Translations under genes and position numbers: made by a program
The notes under the pieces: model-generated
What the model was told of the DNA's origin: nothing
The model's input: the letters and a program-made list of their open reading frames with translations, nothing else
Database searches by the model: none
Part shown: piece by piece, positions 51,291-58,917 of the stretch
How the letters are laid out: the number at the start of each line of letters is the position of its first letter
Numbering within the stretch: position 1 is the stretch's first letter
Assembly (NCBI GenBank): GCA_020444545.1
Contig: JAHLKT010000002.1
Location: 62,001 to 126,000, forward strand
Source of the DNA: Desulfarculaceae bacterium
Lineage (GTDB): Bacteria; Desulfobacterota; Desulfarculia; Desulfarculales; Desulfarculaceae
Direction of reading: 5' to 3'
Length of the DNA stretch: 64,000 nt

Positions 51291-53200
51291 TGAAGATCAC
51301 CACGGCCCGCCGCATAAGCCAGGCCTTTTTCCTGGCCCTGTTCCTGTGGTTCTGTGTGGTGGCCACGGTGGGCGAGCGCTTGTGGCAACTCCGGGGCTGG
51401 CCGGTGAACTGGTTCCTGGAGCTGGACCCGCTCACCGGCCTGACCACCCTCATCGCCGGGGGCTCGCTCTACAGCGGCCTGCTCTGGGGCGCGGCCACCC
51501 TGGCCCTTACCCTGCTGCTGGGCCGCTTCTTCTGCGGCTGGGTCTGCCCCTTTGGGGCCATGCACCATTTCATCGGCTGGCTGGGCAACCACAGCAAGGA
51601 CCCCAAGGAACGCGCCCGGCGCAACGCCCCCCATCCGGCCCAACAGATCAAGTACTTCCTCTTGGCCTTTTTCCTGGGCGCGGCGGCCAGCGACCTGGCC
51701 GCGCGGCTTCTGCTGGGGCAGGGCGCGGCCTTCGCGGCCGGGGCAATAGCCATCGCCTTGGTGCTGGCCGCCACCCGTAAGGGGCAGGGCAGGGACTTCT
51801 ACTTCATCGCGGTGGGCGTGCTGCTGGCCCTGTGGGCGGTGTGGAGCATGGCCGCGCCCCGGGGCGGGGCCTCGTTGCTGGCGGGCCTGCTGGACCCCAT
51901 CCCCCTAGCCAGCCGCTCGGTGAACCTGGCCCTGCTGCCCCTGGCCGACATGCCCCTGCGCATCGCCTGGCCCGAGCCCCGCTTCTACCAAGGCGCGGCC
52001 ATGATCGGGGCCATCTTCCTGGCCTTCTTGCTGCTCAATCTGTGGCGGCCCCGTTTCTTTTGCCGCTACGTCTGCCCCACCGGAGCGCTCTTCGGCCTTC
52101 TGGCCCGCTTCTCGCTGTACAAGGTGGGCAAGCGCGAGGCGCGCTGCGGCGGGTGTATGGACTGCGAGGCGCTCTGCGAAGGGGCCTGCCGCCCGGCCGG
52201 GCGTCTGCGCCCCCAGGAGTGCGTTCTCTGCCTCAACTGCCTTAGCGAATGCCCCGAGAGCGCCATCACTTACCGGCCCAAGCCCTCGGCCGCGGGCGAG
52301 GTGGCCCCGGACCTGAGCCGCCGCCGGGTCTTGGCCGGGCTGGGCGTGGGCCTGGCCGCGCCGCCGCTCTTGGGCCTGGGCGGGCTGCTGGGGCCCAACT
52401 GGGACCCGCGCCTCATCCGGCCGCCCGGCTCCCTGCCCGAGGGCGAGTTCCTGCGCCGCTGCCTGCGCTGCGGCCAGTGCATGCGCGTGTGCCCCACCGG
52501 CGTGTTGCAGCCCGCCGGGCCATCCTTCGGCCTGGAGGCGCTGTGGACCCCGGTGCTTAACAACACCATCGGCACCAGCGGGTGCCAGCCCCGCTGCGTG
52601 GCCTGCTCCCACATCTGCCCCAGCGCGGCCATCCGGCCCATATCCCTGGCCGAAAAGCTGGGCCAGGGCGAGTACGCCGCGCAAGGCCCCATCCGCCTGG
52701 GCACCGCCTTTGTGGACCGGGGGCGCTGTCTGCCCTGGGCCATGGACCGGCCCTGCATCGTGTGCCAGGAGAACTGCCCGGTGAGCCCCAAGGCCATCTT
52801 TACGAGGGTGGCCTATCAGACCGTGATCAGCGGCCTTAGCGCGGGCGAGGCTGGCGGCGGCGAGTTGGCGGTGAGCGGCCGGGCGCTACGGCCCGGGGCC
52901 TTGGCCACGGGCGACTACTATCTGGTCGCGGGCGAGGTCCGGGCGCGCATCCGGGCCAACACCAACGCGGCGCTCTCCCTGGAGCCCGGCCCGGGCTGGC
53001 ATACCCCGACGCCCGGCAGCCCGGTGGCGGTGCAGGTGCGTTTGCAGCGGCCCTATGTGGACCCGGCCCGCTGCATCGGTTGCGGCATCTGCCAGCACGA
53101 ATGCCCGGTGAGCGGCAAGCGGGCCATCCGGGTTAGCGCGGAGAACGCCACCCGCGAGCCCAGGCACTCCCTGTTGCTCAAAGGCGCGGGCCCCCACTGA
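51290..53200 (+). CDS. NapH/NapG-like membrane polyferredoxin fusion
   Basis: 636 residues. The N-terminal half (about five helices) has the NapH/NosR motifs FFCGWVCPFGAMH (~residue 81) and FFCRYVCPTGALFG (~255), followed by two ferredoxin-like clusters CGGCMDCEALCEGAC (~286) and CVLCLNCLSECP. An internal twin-arginine segment SRRRVLAGLG (~343) precedes a periplasmic NapG-like half with CLRCGQCMRVCP, CQPRCVACSHICP, CIVCQENCPVSP and CIGCGICQHECPVSG. The order implies electron flow from the membrane through multiple [4Fe-4S] clusters to a periplasmic partner, perhaps the DUF362 protein. NapG and NapH are usually separate genes. Confidence 0.82.
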   Translation: MKITTARRISQAFFLALFLWFCVVATVGERLWQLRGWPVNWFLELDPLTGLTTLIAGGSLYSGLLWGAATLALTLLLGRFFCGWVCPFGAMHHFIGWLGNHSKDPKERARRNAPHPAQQIKYFLLAFFLGAAASDLAARLLLGQGAAFAAGAIAIALVLAATRKGQGRDFYFIAVGVLLALWAVWSMAAPRGGASLLAGLLDPIPLASRSVNLALLPLADMPLRIAWPEPRFYQGAAMIGAIFLAFLLLNLWRPRFFCRYVCPTGALFGLLARFSLYKVGKREARCGGCMDCEALCEGACRPAGRLRPQECVLCLNCLSECPESAITYRPKPSAAGEVAPDLSRRRVLAGLGVGLAAPPLLGLGGLLGPNWDPRLIRPPGSLPEGEFLRRCLRCGQCMRVCPTGVLQPAGPSFGLEALWTPVLNNTIGTSGCQPRCVACSHICPSAAIRPISLAEKLGQGEYAAQGPIRLGTAFVDRGRCLPWAMDRPCIVCQENCPVSPKAIFTRVAYQTVISGLSAGEAGGGELAVSGRALRPGALATGDYYLVAGEVRARIRANTNAALSLEPGPGWHTPTPGSPVAVQVRLQRPYVDPARCIGCGICQHECPVSGKRAIRVSAENATREPRHSLLLKGAGPH

Positions 53201-53328
53201 GCCACCGGCTTCGTCAGACGGCGGGATACCGCGTTGCCGACGGCGCTCCAGCCCCGACACATTTTTAGCTCTTCTTTGAATGTCACTGGCTTGTGCTCTT
53301 GTCCCGCGCCAAATGATTGCCAGGTTCC

Positions 53329-53337
53329 TGCTATAAT
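53329..53337 (+). promoter_or_regulatory. Extended -10 promoter candidate upstream of the aldo/keto reductase
   Basis: TGCTATAAT is a consensus extended -10 element 67 nt before the ATG at 53404. No good -35 box is present, as is common for extended -10 promoters. The preceding gene ends at 53200, so an independent start is plausible. Confidence 0.45.
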
Positions 53338-53403
53338 TAAAGGAATTGAAATGCCGCCGCGAAGGTGGCTGAACGGGGCGAACCCTCACTGAAGGCGGGA
53401 AGC

Positions 53404-54606
53404 ATGGCCGAGAAAAAGGGCGGCAACAGCCGTAGGGATTTCTTCAAGACCGTGGGCGCGGCAGGGGCGGCATCCCTGCTTTTGGGGCCGGGCGCGGCCC
53501 TGGCCGCCGCACCGATGACCGTGCCCCGGCGGCCTTTCGGCCGCACCGGGGTGGAGGTCGCCGCCTTGTCCCTGGGCGGCATCTTCGACATCGTGACCAA
53601 CCAACTGGTGCTGCACCAGGCGCTCAAGCTGGGCATCGACTACTGGGACACCGCCTACTCCTACACCGGAGGGCGCAGCGAGGAGGGCATCGGCCGCTAC
53701 TTCGCCCGCTTCCCTCAGGTGCGTGAGCGCATCTTCCTGGTCACCAAGGCCCACCGCCGCACGCCCGAAGATTTGCAGTCCAACCTGGAGGAGTCCCTCA
53801 AACGGCTCCAGACCAACTACGTGGACCTGTTCTTCGTGCACGCCATCAGCGAGCCAAGCGAGGTGGACCGCCCGGAGATCAAGGCCTGGGCAGCCAAGAT
53901 GAAGAAGGAGGGCAAGATAAAGCTCTTCGGCTTCTCCACCCACCGCAACATGGCCGATTGCCTGGCCGCCGCGCCCAAGATGGGCTTCATCGACGGCATC
54001 ATGATGACCTACAACTACCGCATCATGCACGGCCAGGACATGAACCAGGCGGTGGAGGCCTGCCACCGGGCAGGCATCGGTCTGACCGCCATGAAGACCC
54101 AGGGCGGCGGCCCGGTGGCCGACGACACCGAGGGTGAGGTGCAGCTGGGCGGCCGCTTCCTCAAGAAGGGCTTCAGCCCCTTCCAGGCCAAGCTCATGGC
54201 CATTTGGGAGGACAAGCGCATCGCGGCCATCTGCTCCCAGATGGCCAACGTGACCATCCTGCAAGCCAACGCGGCCGCGGCCATGAGCCGCACCGCGCTC
54301 AGCGCGGCCGATCGCCGCGCCCTGGCCGCCTATGCCCAGGCCACGGCGGGCTGCTATTGCGCGGGCTGCGCGGGCATCTGCGAGGATGCCCTGGCGGGCG
54401 CCGCGCCCGTGGCCGATGTGATGCGCGGGCTCATGTACGCCCGCAGCCACCGCGACCTGGAGCTGGCCCGGGCCACCCTGGCCGAGGCCCTGCCCGGCGG
54501 GTCCGATGCGCTGCTCAACACGGACTTTGGCCCGGCCCAGGCGGCCTGTCCCCAGGGGCTGCCCATCGCCCGGCTCATGCGCGAGGCGGCGGAGGAATTG
54601 GCCTAG
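53404..54606 (+). CDS. Tat-exported aldo/keto reductase with C-terminal cysteine cluster
   Basis: 400 residues from the ATG at 53404 (GGCGGGA upstream); a GTG at 53365 in frame is also possible. NSRRDFFKTVGAAGAASLLL is a twin-arginine signal with an AAA-type cleavage site. The AKR tetrad is visible: Asp and Tyr in GIDYWDTAYSYTG, Lys in LVTKAHRR and His in DLFFVHAIS. A late CYCAGCAGICED holds four closely spaced Cys, as in AKRs fused to Fe-S or redox segments. It probably works in the periplasm, where NADPH is absent, so its electron donor may be unusual. Confidence 0.82.
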   Translation: MAEKKGGNSRRDFFKTVGAAGAASLLLGPGAALAAAPMTVPRRPFGRTGVEVAALSLGGIFDIVTNQLVLHQALKLGIDYWDTAYSYTGGRSEEGIGRYFARFPQVRERIFLVTKAHRRTPEDLQSNLEESLKRLQTNYVDLFFVHAISEPSEVDRPEIKAWAAKMKKEGKIKLFGFSTHRNMADCLAAAPKMGFIDGIMMTYNYRIMHGQDMNQAVEACHRAGIGLTAMKTQGGGPVADDTEGEVQLGGRFLKKGFSPFQAKLMAIWEDKRIAAICSQMANVTILQANAAAAMSRTALSAADRRALAAYAQATAGCYCAGCAGICEDALAGAAPVADVMRGLMYARSHRDLELARATLAEALPGGSDALLNTDFGPAQAACPQGLPIARLMREAAEELA

Positions 54607-54629
54607 GCAAGATAAAGGTCGATTGCGGC

Positions 54630-54657
54630 TTGCCAATTCGGCGGTTTTTGTTATAAT
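54630..54657 (+). promoter_or_regulatory. Sigma-70 type promoter of tRNA-Arg
   Basis: TTGCCA (54630-54635) and TATAAT (54652-54657) are 16 nt apart, and the tRNA starts 31 nt beyond the -10 box. Confidence 0.7.
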
Positions 54658-54688
54658 CCGCTTTCGTCGCCCTAGGCGGCAAAACAAC

Positions 54689-54765
54689 GCGCCCGTAGCT
54701 CAGCTGGATAGAGCGCCGGACTACGAATCCGTAGGCCGCCTGTTCGAATCAGGCCGGGCGCACCA
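54689..54765 (+). tRNA. tRNA-Arg (anticodon ACG)
   Basis: Acceptor arms GCGCCCG (54689-54695) and CGGGCGC (54755-54761) pair fully, with discriminator A and a genomically encoded CCA to 54765. TAGCTCAGCTGGATAGAGC is the D arm, CTACGAA the anticodon loop with ACG, and GTTCGAATC the T loop. The ACG anticodon, usually deaminated to ICG, reads CGU, CGC and CGA. tRNA-Arg 3' ends are frequent integration sites, and the sequence beyond is compositionally different. Confidence 0.95.
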
Positions 54766-54773
54766 AAAGTAAC

Positions 54774-54812
54774 GAGGGGCTGGCCCGGAAGGGCTGGCCC
54801 CTTTCCCTTTTG
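54774..54812 (+). terminator. Intrinsic terminator after tRNA-Arg
   Basis: AGGGGC...GCCC pairs with GGGC...GCCCCT (two central mismatches) around a GGAA loop and is followed by TTTCCCTTTT. It begins 9 nt after the CCA end. Confidence 0.6.
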
Positions 54813-54933
54813 ATCAAGCACGTTGTCCCCATTTTTTTTCGTATGAAGAATGGAATCAGCGCCTTTAGTTTGTGTGTAGCTAACATAGTTGATGCAATAC
54901 TAAACAAGCGTATGTGTTGTGCTGGGTGAAAAT

Positions 54934-55054
54934 ATGCCGGGTAGATCAAACAAACCCTCGAACAGAATCGACCTGGCCGAAGCCCTGCGTTTCCGGCTCT
55001 AGCGCGGGCTTACTTACCAGGAGATCGCCGAATGCTTAGATAGTAGGCCAAATC
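54934..55054 (+). pseudogene. Remnant of an HTH protein gene with in-frame stop, next to tRNA-Arg
   Basis: From ATG 54934 the frame reads MPGRSNKPSNRIDLAEALRF and then RL, an in-frame TAG at about 55000, and then RGLTYQEIAECLDSRP. The second part looks like a recognition helix of an HTH (L-T-Y-Q-E-I-A-x-x-L), as in phage terminase small subunits or sigma-like proteins, and the first part would be its N-terminus. The stop replaces what is commonly an acidic residue before RGLTYQEIA. It seems a broken gene, perhaps from an element once inserted at the tRNA. The surrounding 54813-55299 is AT-richer than the window and holds no other supported gene. Confidence 0.45.
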
Positions 55055-55299
55055 CACGGGGGGATAAGGGGGGAATCCCTTTTTCAATTAATTACGGTTC
55101 GGCCCCTGGGTACGAATTTTCTAAAAGCACCCCACGCAACAAATTTCTTTCGATCTTGGTCATGCAAGGCACAACCCTGCTTGCTGGCGTCCAAGTTAAT
55201 GGTGCTTAGAATTAGTATGCACTCCCCTCTTCACGGCGGAGACCGACGCCGCGCGCAAACTGGGCTCAACCAGGCGGCATTGGCGCGAACCGTGGCCGG

Positions 55300-56232
55300 C
55301 TACTTGCCATGCGGTGCCAGGAAACCGTATTTGCGGTACACCGCCTGCCCCTCTTGGCTTACCAGAAAATCCAGGAAGTCCTGGGCCGCCTGGGGATGAG
55401 GCGCCTTTTTCAAGGCCGCGGCGGTGTAGGTTACGTACTGGTTTTGCGCGTCGGGAATCTGGACCATGGCGATGGGGTTTTTTATCATGCCCTGAAAATA
55501 GGCTTCGGTGTACCAGACGGGCCCGGCATCGGCTCTCTTTTGCATGATGCGCATGGGCGTTTGGCGGTGGTGCATGCGGGTCAGCCAGGTGGTGCCGGCC
55601 TTTTTTTTGGCCTGCATGATCTTTTCTTTCAGGGCCTGGCCGCCGGCGGCCACGTATGCTTTTTGTATGGGCGTGGCAATGCCTTCCCATTGGGGGTTGG
55701 GCATGGACACCTTCACGTCGTCGCGGCCAAGGTCTTTGAGTCCCTTGATGTGCTTAGGGTTGCCCTTGTAAACCATGATGGCCAGGCGGTTGCGGGCGTA
55801 GTCCACCGTGCGGCCGAACCAGCCCTTCTCCTTCTGCATCTTCATGATGCGGCCGCGCCCCCGGGTATAGACGTCCGGTTGCAGGGCTATGCGCAGGGAG
55901 CCCACGACCAGGGATCCCTGCTCTATCTGTTGGGCCTCAATGCCCGGCGGCAGGGTTTGCCAATAAATGCGTTTGTATTGGGGATACTTCTTCTGGAAGG
56001 CCTTCATCAAGTCATGGGTGACCATGAACTGGTTCCCGGCGAAGAAAACCACCAGTTGCGGATCAACCACGTCGCCGTGCAGGTCGGCCATGTCGTTGAC
56101 GCATCGGAGATGGAATTTCTTGCCGTTGGCGGGCGTGCCGGCCCAGGGGGGATAAACCTGGGTGGCCAGGGCGGAGGAAGCCGCCAGCAGGGCCAGGGTC
56201 AGGGTGCACAAAAAAACCAGTTTCCGTAACAT
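55300..56232 (-). CDS. Periplasmic solute-binding protein (ModA/SBP type II-like), orphan
   Basis: 310 residues. A Sec signal (LVFLCTLTLALLAASSALA) ends near residue 23. The mature part has VVFFAGNQFMVTHDLMKAF, ARNRLAIMVYKGNPKHIKGL and a C-terminal AAQDFLDFLVSQEGQAVYRKYGFL, the usual closing motif of bacterial extracellular solute-binding proteins (SBP_bac_11/ModA-like). It probably captures an oxyanion or small ligand in the periplasm. No permease or ATPase gene is adjacent. It is the last gene of the cytochrome cluster and lies 67 bp after the tetraheme fusion gene. Confidence 0.78.
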   Translation of the reverse strand: MLRKLVFLCTLTLALLAASSALATQVYPPWAGTPANGKKFHLRCVNDMADLHGDVVDPQLVVFFAGNQFMVTHDLMKAFQKKYPQYKRIYWQTLPPGIEAQQIEQGSLVVGSLRIALQPDVYTRGRGRIMKMQKEKGWFGRTVDYARNRLAIMVYKGNPKHIKGLKDLGRDDVKVSMPNPQWEGIATPIQKAYVAAGGQALKEKIMQAKKKAGTTWLTRMHHRQTPMRIMQKRADAGPVWYTEAYFQGMIKNPIAMVQIPDAQNQYVTYTAAALKKAPHPQAAQDFLDFLVSQEGQAVYRKYGFLAPHGK

Positions 56233-56299
56233 ACGCCCTCTCCTTTTAGGTCAGCGGCGATCCCGGATTTGGGGCCGGGACCGCCGCTGCTTGGTTCAC

Positions 56300-58210
56300 T
56301 TACTTGGCCTTGCTCTTGTCATGGGCCTTGATGATGGGCTGGAAGGGCCCCAAACGATGCTGTTCGGCCGAGAATCCGTCATCCCAGGGAGGATAGGGCG
56401 AATCCACCGGTTTCTGCTTCTTGTCGGGGTAGTCCGTGCTCAGCTTGGCCGGGCTCATGAGGGGCCGGGGCAGGCTGTTGAAGTAGGCGGCGATGTCATA
56501 GGCCTGGCCGGTGGTGAGCACCGGATGCTGGTAAGTGGCTCCCAGGGGCATGTTGGCCCGGATGAAAGCCGCCGCGGTCCTCAGGCGGTTCATACCCGCG
56601 CCGTTGTTGTAGGCGCCCGGCCCGGCCAGGGGTGGCACCACGTACTTGGGCTGGTAGGTGTACAGGCCCTGATAGCCCATCCCCTGAACACCGTGGCAGG
56701 TCAGGCAATAGGTGGCGTAGGTTTCCTTGCCCGCGGCCAGGTTGGCCTTGCGGTCGGGGAACTTCAGCTTGGGCGTGCCCTTGCCCAACATCTTCTTGGG
56801 TGCGCCTTCGCTCAGCCAGGTCAGATAGGCCACCATGGCCTTCATTTCCGGGCTGTCCTTGGGCAGGGGCCGGCCGTTCATGCTGCGCTGGAAGCACCCG
56901 TCGATCCGGTCCTGTATGTCGCCCATGCCGCCCTTGCGGGCGCGGTAGCTGGGATAGCGCTTGGTGACTCCCACCCAGGGGTTGCCGAAACGCTGCGTCC
57001 CCATGTTCAAGTGACAGTTGGCGCAGTCCAGGGTGTTGCCCGAGTAGCGTTTGTCAAGGTGGGGCTGTCCCGAGCCCAGATGAAGGTTGGTGCGATTGAG
57101 CAGCTCAAAGCCACGGCGCACCTGCTCGCCCTCGGGGCCCTGGGGCAGATGGTTGGGGTCGCGGGGTTTCCACCAGCTGCCGGCCAAGGCCACCTTCACC
57201 GGCGGAGCCTGGTAGCGGGCCGGGGCGGTGAGGCTGTTCAGGAATAGAAGCACGGCGTGGATATCGCTCCGCTGCCATTGCTGATCCAGTTGCAGCCAAG
57301 CCATCAGGTCCACCGCCTCGCCGATGGTCCCCACTCTCCCGTCGTGGAAATAGGGCCCCGTGATGGCCACGTTCCTGAGCACCGGTACCTTGAAGACGTA
57401 GCGGTCCGCCGGGTTTTTGGTGACGCTGTAGCGGCCCAGGTCATTTTGGTCGAAGTAGGGATGGTAAACCCCAATCTTCTGGAAGAGCATGCCGCCCAAC
57501 ACCGGCCCCTCGTGGCAGCGCACGCAGCCTTGATTCATGAACAGCCGCAAGCCCTTTTTCTGCTTGGCCGAGAGGGCCGAGGCGTCCCCGGCCAGGAAGC
57601 GGTCGAAATTGCTTTTGGTGATCAGGGTGCGCTCAAAGGCCGCCACCGCGTGGGCGAAGTTCTTGGCGTTCACGGGCTCCTTGTCCTTGGGGAAGGCCTT
57701 GGCAAAGGCCTCGCGGTAGCCCTTCATCTTTTTGAGGCGTGCCATGGCCTCCACCACGTCGGGCATGCCCATCTCCATGGGGTTGAGCATGGGGCCGGTG
57801 GCCTGGGCCTCCAGGGTGGGGGCTCTGCCGTCCCAGAACTGAGCGATTTGGAAACCGGCGTTTAGGGTGCTGGGGGCGTTGCGCGGCCCGAAGTGACCCA
57901 TGGCCCCCTTGGAGGTGGGCAGATAGTCAACCCCGCCCTTGCTCTGATCCAAACGGTGACAGGTGTTGCAACTCTCGCTACGGTTCAGGGACAGTTCGGT
58001 TTCGAAATACAGCCGCTTGCCCAGGGCGGCCATCTCCGGAGTGTCGGTATCCGCTCCGGGCATCTTGTCCGGCAGTGTGCCGAAGACCGCTTTGGCCTGG
58101 CGCAGCAACATCTGATCGTCAGCGCCGGTGGCGGACATCACCTGGCCGGCCAATAGGGCGGTCAAGGCCACGGCCAGCAGCACCAAACAGGTTTTCCTCA
58201 ATCGATTCAT
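56300..58210 (-). CDS. Tetraheme fusion: diheme cytochrome c peroxidase domain + TsdA-like diheme cytochrome domain
   Basis: 636 residues with a signal peptide (cleavage near residue 26). The first ~335 residues are a MauG/CcpA-type peroxidase: haem 1 C81-x2-C84-H85 in SESCNTCHRLD, haem 2 C229-x2-C232-H233 in GCVRCHEGP, plus LGKRLYFETELSLNRS and FKVPVLRNVAITGPYFHDG. Residues ~355-585 match the TsdA family, with C396-x2-C399-H400 (LDCANCHLNMG), RIDGCFQRSMNGRPLP carrying Cys439, and C502-x2-C505-H506 (YCLTCHGVQG). The C-terminal half is paralogous to the neighbouring protein at 61853. It is periplasmic and probably joins peroxide reduction to oxidation of a sulfur compound. Confidence 0.85.
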   Translation of the reverse strand: MNRLRKTCLVLLAVALTALLAGQVMSATGADDQMLLRQAKAVFGTLPDKMPGADTDTPEMAALGKRLYFETELSLNRSESCNTCHRLDQSKGGVDYLPTSKGAMGHFGPRNAPSTLNAGFQIAQFWDGRAPTLEAQATGPMLNPMEMGMPDVVEAMARLKKMKGYREAFAKAFPKDKEPVNAKNFAHAVAAFERTLITKSNFDRFLAGDASALSAKQKKGLRLFMNQGCVRCHEGPVLGGMLFQKIGVYHPYFDQNDLGRYSVTKNPADRYVFKVPVLRNVAITGPYFHDGRVGTIGEAVDLMAWLQLDQQWQRSDIHAVLLFLNSLTAPARYQAPPVKVALAGSWWKPRDPNHLPQGPEGEQVRRGFELLNRTNLHLGSGQPHLDKRYSGNTLDCANCHLNMGTQRFGNPWVGVTKRYPSYRARKGGMGDIQDRIDGCFQRSMNGRPLPKDSPEMKAMVAYLTWLSEGAPKKMLGKGTPKLKFPDRKANLAAGKETYATYCLTCHGVQGMGYQGLYTYQPKYVVPPLAGPGAYNNGAGMNRLRTAAAFIRANMPLGATYQHPVLTTGQAYDIAAYFNSLPRPLMSPAKLSTDYPDKKQKPVDSPYPPWDDGFSAEQHRLGPFQPIIKAHDKSKAK

Positions 58211-58300
58211 CTTGGGTCATCTCCTCCCCTATGGGTCATTTACTCCCCCTCGGCTCATCCGCCGCCCGAAGCCGCCATAACGGCCGGACGGCCGCAGCGG

Positions 58301-58852
58301 CTAGAAGGGCAAGAAGGCATAGCCCCGGAGCTGGTAGGTGGGCAGCACGGTAAGGGCCGAAAGGGCGATCTCTATCTGGGGGTTCACGTCCCGGTGGGCG
58401 ATGTCGTGCTCCTTGAGCCCCTGGCCGCATACATACAGTTTGACCCCCGCCTGCTTGAGCTGATCAAGCAGCGCCAAGCTGGGGTTGGCAAAGCCGTGCT
58501 TCTTTTCATAGGCCGCGGGGGCCAGCGCCGCCTCGGTGGCCGGGCCGTGCATCACCAGCACCAAGTGCAGCTTGTCGGGCTTCACCCCGGCCGAGGCGAA
58601 AACGTTGATCAGGCGGGCCACCTTGGCCAGACCGGGAATCAGCTTGCCCTTTTCCGCCTTGCCCTTGGTTATGTCGAACACGATCTTGTAGCTGAGGGCG
58701 GGGTCGGGCTGCACCTCGGCCTTGGGCAAAGACACGATCTCGCCGGCCGCCTTGATCACAGGATGCTCCCAGGGCCTTGCGGCCAGGGCGGTCCCGGCCA
58801 TCAGCAGGCACAGGCCCGCGGCCAGGGCCAGGATGAAAAACAAGTGCTTCAT
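58301..58852 (-). CDS. Secreted DsrE/DsrF-like protein
   Basis: 183 residues from the ATG at 58852, which has GGAG upstream on the minus strand. The N-terminus KHLFFILALAAGLCLLMAG is a signal peptide cleaved near ALA (residue 24). The mature domain shows YKIVFDITKGKAEKGKLIPG, KLHLVLVMHGPATEAAL and GVKLYVCGQGLKEHDI, the DsrE fold with a conserved Cys in YVCGQGL that in DsrE/TusD proteins carries sulfane sulfur. Most DsrE proteins are cytoplasmic; export here suggests a periplasmic sulfur carrier or sensor beside the TsdA-type cytochromes. Confidence 0.8.
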   Translation of the reverse strand: MKHLFFILALAAGLCLLMAGTALAARPWEHPVIKAAGEIVSLPKAEVQPDPALSYKIVFDITKGKAEKGKLIPGLAKVARLINVFASAGVKPDKLHLVLVMHGPATEAALAPAAYEKKHGFANPSLALLDQLKQAGVKLYVCGQGLKEHDIAHRDVNPQIEIALSALTVLPTYQLRGYAFLPF

Positions 58853-58917
58853 GATCTCCTCCCTTGGAGACGAGGTTGAATATCCAATGGCAGGCAAACT
58901 GAATCGAACTTCTCTCA

